From Microbacteriaceae bacterium (GTDB lineage Bacteria; Actinomycetota; Actinomycetes; Actinomycetales; Microbacteriaceae): DNA of 9,411 nucleotides. The notes beneath the pieces were generated by a model that did not search any database, had not been told where the DNA came from, and worked only from the letters and a program-made list of their open reading frames with translations. The DNA lies in assembly GCA_012511645.1 (NCBI GenBank), contig JAAZFP010000186.1, positions 1 through 9,411 on the forward strand, read 5' to 3'. The stretch's first letter is position 1. Every line of letters begins with the position of its first letter. This document shows positions 1 to 6,737 of this stretch, in pieces. Position numbers and translations under genes: made by a program.

Positions 1-986
1 CAGAAGTGGCCGAGCCCATAGTTCTGCTCGGCAACGGTGCAGCCCGTCTGACGGGGGGTGAGGTTCGGCACCACATCGGTGGCGATCGCTTCGTCATACT
101 GCTCTTGCGTGATGCGCTTCTCGCTGAGCATCTGGCCAAGGATCCAGTCGCGGCGCTCTTGGTTCGCTGCGATGTTGTCTTCGCTGCCGAGGTTCAGGCT
201 CGACGGAAACTGCACGATCGCGACGAGGCTCGCGGCCTCAGGCAGGGTGAGGTCTTTGGCCGACTTGCCGTAGTACGACTGCGCCGCCGACTCGATGCCA
301 TACACGTTGCGACCGGACAGGGCGATGTTCAGGTAGCCGAGCAGAATCTCGTCTTTCGAGTACTTCTTCTCGATGCTCACCGCATAGCGAATCTCTTGCA
401 GCTTGCGGTCAACGTCTTGCCGCATCGCATCCTCGTAGGCGGCCTCACGCTCTTCTTCATCGAGGATCGCCTCGGCCTGCTGCACGAGCACGTTGCGCAC
501 ATACTGCATCGTGATCGTCGAGGCGCCCGAGCTGCTTGAGCCGGTGACCTGGCCGAGCACTGCGCGGCCCAGACCCACAATGTCGACGCCGCCGTGGGTA
601 TAGAAGTTGCGGTCTTCCGCAGCGACCGCGGCGTCTTTCACATACTGCGAGATGTCATCCCAGCCGACCATCTCACGGTTTTGCTGGTAGAACGTGGCGA
701 GCTGCACCTCGCTACCGTCAGCGGTCTTCGCGAGAATCACCGACGGCTGAGCGAGCTGGCCCGGGTTGATGTGGTTGGGCAGGTTCTCAAAAATGCTGAT
801 TGCCGACGTGGCGGCCATGCCGCTCACCGCAACGACGGGGGTCACCGCGACTGTGACGAGCACACCGGCGACCACACTCATGATGATCGCGCCAATCAGG
901 CCGCCGAGAGCGCCGCCAGCGGTGCGGGGTTTTGCGGTGCGCACATTGTTTGCGCGCGCGCCAGATCGAGAAGACGTTGAAGCCAT
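1..986 (-). CDS. Class A penicillin-binding protein, N-terminal part (glycosyltransferase 51 domain)
   Basis: This is a bifunctional peptidoglycan synthase of the PBP1/PonA family, acting at the outer face of the membrane. About 328 codons are visible and the transpeptidase domain lies beyond the left edge. A basic cytoplasmic tail (residues 1-22) is followed by a membrane anchor at about 27-57. The GT51 domain shows motif 1 EDRNFYTHGG with the catalytic Glu at about 124, motif 2 GASTITMQ at 154-161, the RKLQEIRYA and KDEILLGYLN segments, and GIESAAQSYYG. Motif 2 differs from textbook GGSTITQQ but resembles the form I associate with Microbacteriaceae. The start is uncertain: ATG at 986 has a TACGCT hexamer 7 nt upstream, suggesting a leaderless mRNA, while an in-frame ATG at 1007 would add MSHTLYP. 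Neither has a clear ribosome binding site. It diverges from the DUF4177-ridA unit; in M. tuberculosis the corresponding gene is ponA2. Family certain, subgroup inferred. Confidence 0.95.
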   Translation of the reverse strand, partial: MASTSSRSGARANNVRTAKPRTAGGALGGLIGAIIMSVVAGVLVTVAVTPVVAVSGMAATSAISIFENLPNHINPGQLAQPSVILAKTADGSEVQLATFYQQNREMVGWDDISQYVKDAAVAAEDRNFYTHGGVDIVGLGRAVLGQVTGSSSSGASTITMQYVRNVLVQQAEAILDEEEREAAYEDAMRQDVDRKLQEIRYAVSIEKKYSKDEILLGYLNIALSGRNVYGIESAAQSYYGKSAKDLTLPEAASLVAIVQFPSSLNLGSEDNIAANQERRDWILGQMLSEKRITQEQYDEAIATDVVPNLTPRQTGCTVAEQNYGLGHF

Positions 987-993
987 AGGATAA

Positions 994-999
994 AGCGTA
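994..999 (-). promoter_or_regulatory. Possible -10 element of the PBP gene
   Basis: On the minus strand TACGCT fits the TANNNT pattern of actinobacterial -10 boxes. It lies 7 nt before the ATG at 986, the arrangement expected for a leaderless transcript. No convincing -35 hexamer is present, so this is a weak call. The same hexamer appears as the proposed -10 of acs. Confidence 0.25.
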
Positions 1000-1094
1000 T
1001 GCGACATGGCTGAGAAACACGCACCTGGGCGGGTCACAGTTGCCGCACATTCGCCAGATTCTCAGTCGACAGTCACAGGTTTCACAGCAACCCG

Positions 1095-1102
1095 AAAAGG
1101 AG
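1095..1102 (+). promoter_or_regulatory. Ribosome binding site deciding the DUF4177 start
   Basis: AAAAGGAG ends 5 nt before the GTG at 1108. It is a strong Shine-Dalgarno sequence and fixes that GTG as the start. A longer in-frame reading from ATG 1006 would place this site inside the gene and add a low-complexity stretch foreign to the family. Confidence 0.8.
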
Positions 1103-1107
1103 CCACG

Positions 1108-1278
1108 GTGAGCGAGCAGCAAGAACACACACAGCAGTGGGAGTACTTTGTGACCCCGCTCATTCTGCACAACGAGGGCGCGATCCTGAATAAGCACGCG
1201 CAGCAGGGCTGGGAACTCGTGCAAGTTGTTGAGGGCCCCGCCGGTGGCCCTGTTGCCTACCTGAAGAGAAAGGTCTAA
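1108..1278 (+). CDS. DUF4177 domain-containing small protein
   Basis: This is a 56-residue soluble protein of unknown function with no signal peptide or membrane segment. The core begins with WEYFVTPLI and continues through LNKHAQQGWELVQVV to a short basic end, YLKRKV. The pattern of an aromatic strand followed by a helix ending in GWELV is typical of DUF4177. It starts at GTG behind a strong ribosome binding site. Its TAA is followed after only 3 nt by the ridA ATG, so the two genes are almost certainly co-transcribed and translationally linked. The pairing of DUF4177 with a RidA-family gene beside a class A PBP gene recurs in actinobacteria as I recall, but no shared function is established. 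Confidence 0.85.
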   Translation: MSEQQEHTQQWEYFVTPLILHNEGAILNKHAQQGWELVQVVEGPAGGPVAYLKRKV

Positions 1279-1281
1279 GCC

Positions 1282-1746
1282 ATGTCAGTTATCGAGGATC
1301 GCCTGCGCGAGCTGGGCTATGAGGTTCCCGAAGTTGCCGCACCAGTCGCTGCCTATGTGCCTGCGCTGCGCAACGGCAATTTGGTCTACACGAGCGGCCA
1401 GCTGCCGTTTGTGCAGGGCGAGCTGCCGCTGACCGGCAAGGTCGGCGCCGAGGTGAGCGCTGAAGAGGCCGAGGATCTCGCTCGTCAGTGCGCGCTGAAC
1501 GGCTTGGCCGCCGCCCGCGGCGTGCTGGGCTCGCTCGACAAGATCACCAAGGTCGTCAAGGTGACCGCATTCGTCGCCTCAGATCCTTCGTTCACCGGGC
1601 AGCCCGGCGTGGCCAATGGCGCGTCGGTATTCCTGGGCCGTGTGTTCGGGGACGACGGCATTCATGTGCGCTCTGCCGTGGGCGTCGCAGTGCTGCCGCT
1701 CGACGCACCCGTCGAGGTGGAGTTTGTGTTCGAGGTGGCGAGCTAG
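1282..1746 (+). CDS. RidA family protein (YjgF/YER057c/UK114)
   Basis: This 154-residue protein belongs to the RidA superfamily, whose characterised members form trimers and hydrolyse reactive enamine/imine intermediates released by PLP enzymes such as threonine dehydratase. The N-terminal extension RLRELGYEVPEVAAP, then YVPALRNGNLVYTSGQLP, fits the longer YjgF-like subgroup (about 150 residues) rather than the 128-residue E. coli RidA type. The helix AEDLARQCALNGLAAARG and strand KITKVVKVTAFVAS follow. HVRSAVGVAVLPLDAPVEVEF carries Arg130, the likely counterpart of the catalytic Arg105 of E. coli RidA, so imine deaminase activity is possible though unproven for this subgroup. AAAGG at 1269-1273 lies 8 nt before the ATG, inside the end of the DUF4177 gene. 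It is the last gene of its unit; the stop codon sits in the loop of a terminator-like hairpin. Confidence 0.92.
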   Translation: MSVIEDRLRELGYEVPEVAAPVAAYVPALRNGNLVYTSGQLPFVQGELPLTGKVGAEVSAEEAEDLARQCALNGLAAARGVLGSLDKITKVVKVTAFVASDPSFTGQPGVANGASVFLGRVFGDDGIHVRSAVGVAVLPLDAPVEVEFVFEVAS

Positions 1747-1761
1747 CGCTTCGCCACCTCG
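1731..1761. terminator. Hairpin between convergent ridA and acs, possible bidirectional terminator
   Basis: CGAGGTGGCGA (1731-1741) is perfectly inverted as TCGCCACCTCG (1751-1761), giving an 11-bp GC-rich stem and a 9-nt loop. The ridA stop codon TAG (1744-1746) lies in the loop, so the 5' arm is the last codons of ridA. No T-tract follows on either strand, as is common for actinobacterial terminators. The acs stop codon is at 1778-1780, so the same stem lies just beyond acs and may end both transcripts. Confidence 0.7.
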
Positions 1762-1777
1762 TTCCTGACCCGCTGCG

Positions 1778-3760
<1,983 letters not shown>

Positions 3761-3795
3761 CAGTGTCGTTGCCCTTCTCGTGGTGCCTCACGCAG

Positions 3796-3826
3796 GGCCC
3801 GCGGGCCTCGCGCACAGCGGTGTGCG
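3796..3826 (-). promoter_or_regulatory. Two adjacent inverted repeats in the acs leader
   Basis: In the presumed 5' untranslated region of acs, CGCACA / TGTGCG (3811-3816 and 3821-3826) can form a 6-bp stem with a 4-nt loop. Nine bases closer to the gene lies the perfect 12-bp palindrome GGCCCGCGGGCC (3796-3807). They could be leader RNA hairpins or, for the palindrome, a protein-binding site. Their effect is unknown. Confidence 0.4.
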
Positions 3827-3836
3827 GTATGTCCAA

Positions 3837-3865
3837 AGCGTAGAATATATTTCTTTGTGCCACAA
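3837..3865 (-). promoter_or_regulatory. acs: Candidate acs promoter
   Basis: Read on the minus strand, TTGTGG (3865-3860) and TACGCT (3842-3837) are separated by exactly 17 nt and point at acs. The start of transcription would be near 3830, giving a leader of about 70 nt. An alternative -10, TATATT, lies within the AT-rich spacer and pairs with a weaker -35 CTGCAA. The AT-rich patch here stands out in GC-rich surroundings. Confidence 0.45.
3855..3865. promoter_or_regulatory. Palindrome TTGTG-C-CACAA at the acs -35, possible operator
   Basis: An 11-bp near-perfect palindrome (5-bp arms around one central base) exactly overlaps the proposed -35 of acs. Its TGTG/CACA arms resemble half-sites of Crp/Fnr-family regulators, which control acs in other bacteria, but the spacing is much shorter than the classical TGTGA-N6-TCACA site. 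A different regulator is therefore equally possible. Confidence 0.35.
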
Positions 3866-3895
3866 GTTGCAGTGCGGTTGGATCGTCTTTTGCTT

Positions 3896-3934
3896 GTCTT
3901 CCGTTCGCCTTTCGCCTTTCGCTCGTCTTCCGTT
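3896..3934. repeat. Pyrimidine-rich short direct repeats between acs and tadA
   Basis: GTCTTCCGTT occurs at 3896-3905 and again at 3925-3934, a 29-bp period. Between them the heptamer CGCCTTT is repeated in tandem (3906-3912, 3913-3919). The plus strand here is strongly pyrimidine-rich. No protein family or RNA class is recognisable; it may be a regulator-binding region or simple slippage. Confidence 0.45.
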
Positions 3935-3972
3935 TGTCGTCCACAGGCTCTGAAGGGGTTGAATCGGGCGAG

Positions 3973-3981
3973 TTATCCACA
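3973..3981 (+). promoter_or_regulatory. Exact DnaA-box sequence TTATCCACA upstream of tadA
   Basis: TTATCCACA matches the consensus DnaA box exactly. A related TCGTCCACA lies at 3937-3945, one base from the mycobacterial form TTGTCCACA. A single box plus a degenerate one does not make an origin, and no dnaA, dnaN or gidB gene is nearby. It could be a DnaA-dependent regulatory or titration site, or chance. A poor -35-like TTGAAT (3959-3964) overlaps the area. Confidence 0.35.
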
Positions 3982-4032
3982 GTTTGTAGCGGGCGGGCCA
4001 CGAGGATCCTGGCGGTGCGGTGAGATAGCTGC

Positions 4033-4995
4033 ATGTCACGAACAGCCACACTCAGCGTCGACGCAAGACGCGCGCTCGGTCCCCTGCTGCAATTGCTCGA
4101 CCAACCCGAGGTGCGCGACATCATGGTGCACGTCTCGGGCGGTGTCGGGCGACTCTTCATCGATATTGATGGGCGCACCCGCGAGGTGCGCGATTGGCAG
4201 GCTGACCCGTCGGCGGTGAAACGCCTCGCGGTCACCCTGATCGCCGCGGGCGGTCGCCACATAGATGAGTTGCACCCCTACGCCAATGTGCACCTCGGTG
4301 ACGGCATCCGGGTGCACGCCATGCTGCCGCCGCTGAGCACGCAGGGAGCCGCGGTGTCGATCCGTGTGCCGCGGGGCGAGCCGCTCAGTTTTGCCGAGCT
4401 CTGTGAGGGCGGGCTCTGTGACGATCGGGTGGCAGACACGCTCACCGGGGCGGTCGAGTCGAAGCGAAACCTGCTCATCACCGGCGGCACGGGCACCGGC
4501 AAGCCGACCGTGCTCGCCGCGCTCATGAGTCTTGCGCCGCCCGGCGACCGCATCATCACGATCGAAGATGTTGCCGAGCTCCGGCTCACCCACCCACACT
4601 GGATCGCTCTTGAGTCGCGAGGCGCAAACTCCGAGGGCCACGGTGAGGTGCCGCTCGAACGGTTGCTGCGCGAATCGCTGCGCATGCGACCCGACCGGGT
4701 CGTGCTCGGCGAGTGCCGCGGCGCCGAGGTGCTGACGCTGCTCGCCGCGCTCAACACCGGCCACGACGGCGGTGCGGGCACGTTGCACGCGAGCAGCCTC
4801 GCCGATGTGCCGGCGAGGCTCGAAGCACTGGGTGCGCTCGGTGGGCTCGGCCCCGCGGCACTCGCGCGGCAGGCCGTCTCGGCGCTGCACCTCATCGTGC
4901 ACCTCGAACGAGACCCTTCGGGGGTGCACCGTGTCTCGTCGCTCGGCACGCTCGCGCTCGAGGGGGACCACCTCGCGATCGTGGAGCAGGCGTGA
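4033..4995 (+). CDS. tadA: TadA/CpaF family secretion ATPase with altered Walker A motif
   Basis: This 320-residue cytoplasmic ATPase of the type II/IV secretion family should power Flp pilus assembly through the TadB/C platform. The N-terminal domain (about 15-120) includes EVRDIMVHVSGG and VSIRVPRGEPLSF. The ATPase core has Walker A GGTGTGKPT at 151-159, Asp box IITIEDVAEL at 174-183, Walker B DRVVLGECRGAE at 221-232 with Glu226, and His box GHDGGAGTLH at 243-252. Residue 158 is Pro (codon CCG at 4504-4506) where the family has Thr or Ser that coordinates Mg; everything else looks intact. The length is close to M. tuberculosis Rv3659c but shorter than proteobacterial TadA. The start is fixed by an in-frame TGA at 4021, with a weak GGTGAG 8 nt upstream. 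The stop overlaps the next gene's GTG. Family certain, activity doubtful. Confidence 0.93.
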   Translation: MSRTATLSVDARRALGPLLQLLDQPEVRDIMVHVSGGVGRLFIDIDGRTREVRDWQADPSAVKRLAVTLIAAGGRHIDELHPYANVHLGDGIRVHAMLPPLSTQGAAVSIRVPRGEPLSFAELCEGGLCDDRVADTLTGAVESKRNLLITGGTGTGKPTVLAALMSLAPPGDRIITIEDVAELRLTHPHWIALESRGANSEGHGEVPLERLLRESLRMRPDRVVLGECRGAEVLTLLAALNTGHDGGAGTLHASSLADVPARLEALGALGGLGPAALARQAVSALHLIVHLERDPSGVHRVSSLGTLALEGDHLAIVEQA

Positions 4996-5906
4996 GTCGC
5001 ACGGAGACCACAACAGGAACCGGGGCCGCCGCGGCGCGTGGGGCTGCGACGCTGCTGCGCGGTGGGATGCCGGGTACGCGCGTGTGGCGCGTGCTCGGGG
5101 GCGAGTCAACCGCCACCGGTGAGCTCCGGCAGGTCACCGATCACCTCGAAGCGGGAGCCGACGTGCCCACCGCGCTCGCCGCCGCAGACGGGCCCGAATG
5201 GCGCGTGCTTGCCGCGGCCTGGAGCATCGCCGAGGTCACCGGCGCCGCATTCGCGCCCGTGCTCGAGCGACTCGCAGACGCCTTGGTCGCTCTCGAACGC
5301 CTCGCCGAACGGCGGGCCGTGCTCGTGTCGGGCCCGCGCGCCACGATTCGCCTCGTTGCTGCGCTGCCGTTGCTGTCACTGCTGCTCGGCGTCATCCTTG
5401 GCTTCGATCCCATAGGTGTGTTTTTGAGCCCCATCGGGGCCGTGATCGCGGTCGCGGGCTGTGCGCTGCTCGCGCTCGGCGTGCGCTGGGCGCACCTGCT
5501 GACCGCGCGCCTTGCCGATGCTGCCTGGGTGGCGGGGCTCGAGTGTGAGCTCACCTGGATCGCCATCTCGGCGGGGTCATCGCCCGCTGACGCGATGCGC
5601 CGCGTGGTCGACCACACTGATGCGGCCCGCGCCGAATGGGTGCGATTCGCAGAGCTGCGCCGCAACGGCGCGGTGTCCCGCGTGTTGCGTGCCGCGGCAC
5701 GAGCCGGAACTCCGGCTGGTGCGTTGCTGCTCGCCGAGGCCGACGCGGCGCGGGCCCGCGCAATGACCGAACTCGAAACCGCGGCCGAACAACTCGGGGT
5801 GCGCATGCTGCTGCCCATTGCGGCGTGCGTGCTGCCCTCGTTTGTGCTGCTCGGGGTGGTGCCCGTGCTCATCGCCGTGCTGGGGTCGCTGCAGTTGGCG
5901 GCGTGA
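4992..5906 (+). CDS. Fused TadB-TadC-like pilus platform protein (type II secretion F family)
   Basis: This is a 304-residue integral membrane protein expected to form the inner-membrane platform turned by TadA. Two F-type units are visible. The first, about 45-137, runs from LRQVTDHLEAGADVPTAL through AWSIAEVTGAAFAPVLERLA and ends in a membrane segment at about 119-137, resembling TadB. A second membrane segment follows at about 143-168. The second F unit, about 180-298, has LTWIAISAGSSPADAMRRV, a helical stretch with RAGTPAGALLLAEADAARAR, and a final membrane segment at about 272-297, resembling TadC. M. tuberculosis has two separate genes here (Rv3658c, Rv3657c, as I recall), so this looks like a compact fusion. 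The GTG start at 4992 overlaps the tadA stop (GTGA), indicating coupled translation. A long open reading upstream in this frame runs through tadA and is not coding. Confidence 0.85.
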   Translation: MSRTETTTGTGAAAARGAATLLRGGMPGTRVWRVLGGESTATGELRQVTDHLEAGADVPTALAAADGPEWRVLAAAWSIAEVTGAAFAPVLERLADALVALERLAERRAVLVSGPRATIRLVAALPLLSLLLGVILGFDPIGVFLSPIGAVIAVAGCALLALGVRWAHLLTARLADAAWVAGLECELTWIAISAGSSPADAMRRVVDHTDAARAEWVRFAELRRNGAVSRVLRAAARAGTPAGALLLAEADAARARAMTELETAAEQLGVRMLLPIAACVLPSFVLLGVVPVLIAVLGSLQLAA

Positions 5907-5963
5907 GGGTGCGGCGTGAGCAGGTGAGTCCATTCTTCGCTCACAGGCTCGCAGCGGCCCAAC

Positions 5964-5972
5964 TTTTCCACA
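5964..5972 (+). promoter_or_regulatory. DnaA-box-like TTTTCCACA before the pilin gene
   Basis: TTTTCCACA differs by one base from TTATCCACA. It lies in the 210-bp region between the TadBC and pilin genes. It is noteworthy mainly because an exact box occurs upstream of tadA. Alone it is within chance expectation. Confidence 0.15.
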
Positions 5973-6022
5973 GATATCGTCGCTCGTCCCGGTGTGAGGC
6001 CGCAGCTGACACACGATGGCTG

Positions 6023-6050
6023 TGCGTGGTGCCGAAAGCACACCCACGCA
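6023..6050 (+). promoter_or_regulatory. Bulged hairpin in the pilin leader
   Basis: TGCGTGG (6023-6029) pairs with CCACGCA (6044-6050), and TGC (6030-6032) with GCA (6038-6040), around the loop CGAAA. Three unpaired bases CAC bulge on the 3' side. No T-run follows, so it is not a standard intrinsic terminator. It might stabilise a separate pilin mRNA, act as a processing point or attenuate read-through from the ATPase genes. Confidence 0.4.
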
Positions 6051-6101
6051 GTGCCGTTCACTGCGCGGTGCCGTTCACCACGCGGTTCAGTTCACTACCC
6101 A
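6051..6101 (+). repeat. Three 17-bp tandem repeats before the pilin RBS
   Basis: Units are 6051-6067 GTGCCGTTCACTGCGCG, 6068-6084 GTGCCGTTCACCACGCG and 6085-6101 GTTCAGTTCACTACCCA. The first two match at 15 of 17 positions and the third is more diverged. The core GTTCAC recurs at 6056, 6073 and 6090, exactly 17 bp apart. The array begins right after the hairpin and ends 3 bases before the ribosome binding site, so it lies in the leader RNA or in a promoter-proximal binding region. Confidence 0.65.
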
Positions 6102-6104
6102 GTC

Positions 6105-6111
6105 AAAGGAG
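6105..6111 (+). promoter_or_regulatory. Strong ribosome binding site of the pilin gene
   Basis: AAAGGAG ends 5 nt before the ATG at 6117. It sets the pilin start and excludes a longer in-frame reading from 5994, which would add a non-conserved, Cys/His-rich stretch. It is the best ribosome binding site in the tad cluster, fitting a protein needed in many copies. Confidence 0.8.
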
Positions 6112-6116
6112 AAACC

Positions 6117-6329
6117 ATGACCCTATGTTCACGCCTGAAAGAACGATTCCGCCACTGCCTGCGAGACGATGCGCTTGATGGCGATCGAGGCGCCGTCACC
6201 GCAGAATACGCGGTGATCATTATGGCGGCTGTTGCGTTCGCTGGCCTGCTCGTCGTGATCCTCGGCTCAGACGAGGTGCGCGGCATGCTCGTCGATCTGG
6301 TGCAGCGCGCCCTCGGCTCGGCTGGCTGA
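6117..6329 (+). CDS. Flp-type pilin subunit, DUF4244 family
   Basis: This 70-residue protein is the likely major pilin of the cluster. A charged cytoplasmic leader (residues 1-25) ends in DGDRG. The mature part starts AVTAEYAVI, with Glu at +5 and Tyr at +6 after Gly25, the typical class III prepilin cleavage signature. A hydrophobic helix spans about 31-49, followed by a short amphipathic tail, SDEVRGMLVDLVQRAL. Size and pattern match actinobacterial DUF4244 proteins such as M. tuberculosis Rv3656c. The prepilin peptidase that would cut it is not in this window. It has its own long leader with repeats and a hairpin. The TGA stop is followed 2 nt later by the TTG start of the TadE-like gene. 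Confidence 0.9.
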   Translation: MTLCSRLKERFRHCLRDDALDGDRGAVTAEYAVIIMAAVAFAGLLVVILGSDEVRGMLVDLVQRALGSAG

Positions 6330-6331
6330 CC

Positions 6332-6703
6332 TTGACACACCTCGTTCGCTCTGCTCGTGCCGCACTCCGCGGCGACCGCGGCGGCGCGACCGCCGAGTTC
6401 GCGGTCATGCTGCCGGCCGTGCTCGCCGTGCTTGCCCTCGTGCTGTCGTCGCTCATGCTCTCGACCCAACGACTCAGCCTCGGCGCAGCCGCGGCTGAGA
6501 TCGCACGGCACGAGGCGCGCGGTGACAGCGCGAGCGCCGCGGCGCACCTGGCGCGGATGAGCGGAACCGTGCGGGTCGAGCGAACTGCGCAGGGTGCGCT
6601 GCACTGCGTCACCCTGCGCACCGCACCCGCCAGGGGCATGCTTGCTGCGCTCGAGGTCTCAGCAACCCGCTGCGCGGCCGTGAGCGAAACAGCCTCGCCG
6701 TGA
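6332..6703 (+). CDS. TadE-like minor pseudopilin
   Basis: This 123-residue TadE-family protein is probably a minor pilin or pilus-assembly pseudopilin anchored in the membrane. A basic leader (1-17) ends in RGDRG, followed by GATAEFAVMLP with Glu at +5 and Phe at +6, again a prepilin-peptidase-like site. The hydrophobic helix covers about 24-44. The extracytoplasmic part has two cysteines, Cys92 and Cys114, that might form a disulfide. The start is TTG at 6332, 2 nt after the pilin stop, with no better in-frame start inside the pilin gene and no clear ribosome binding site of its own, so it probably depends on coupled translation. M. tuberculosis Rv3655c occupies the same place. The stop is in the same frame as the next gene. 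Confidence 0.82.
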   Translation: MTHLVRSARAALRGDRGGATAEFAVMLPAVLAVLALVLSSLMLSTQRLSLGAAAAEIARHEARGDSASAAAHLARMSGTVRVERTAQGALHCVTLRTAPARGMLAALEVSATRCAAVSETASP

Positions 6704-6716
6704 GGGAGGCCATCCT

Positions 6717-6737
6717 GTGAGCGGAGCCAGCCCGTGA
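6717..6737 (+). other. Possible six-codon leader ORF coupling to the TadG-like gene
   Basis: GGGAGG at 6704-6709 lies 7 nt before GTG at 6717, which opens a frame of only six sense codons. Its TGA (6735-6737) overlaps the GTG start at 6734 as GTGA. This would be a neat translational-coupling device bridging the 30-nt gap after the TadE-like gene, but such a short frame can arise by chance. Confidence 0.2.

Noticed and set aside
1006..1107. N-terminal extension of the DUF4177 protein from ATG 1006
   Set aside because: A strong ribosome binding site precedes GTG 1108, the family starts there, and the extra residues look like translated intergenic DNA.
3896..3934. CRISPR array
   Set aside because: Repeats are only 7-10 bp, too few and too short, with no regular spacers or cas genes.
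3973..3981. Replication origin
   Set aside because: One exact DnaA box and one degenerate one, with no box cluster, no AT-rich unwinding region of any length and no dnaA/dnaN genes nearby.
4713..4991. Upstream extension of the TadBC gene inside tadA
   Set aside because: It is an Arg/Ala-rich reading of tadA in another frame; the GTGA overlap at 4992 gives a normal coupled start.
4036..5109. 357-codon minus-strand frame opposite tadA
   Set aside because: The antisense composition is Arg/His/Ala-rich and lacks any domain, while the plus strand carries unmistakable ATPase motifs.
5994..6116. N-terminal extension of the pilin from ATG 5994
   Set aside because: It crosses the hairpin and repeats, has no family similarity, and would move the prepilin cleavage site too far from the N-terminus.
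5911..6178. Small open frame between the TadBC and pilin genes, overlapping the pilin start
   Set aside because: The predicted product has no recognisable domain, overlaps a well-supported gene, and the stretch contains repeats and a hairpin typical of a leader.
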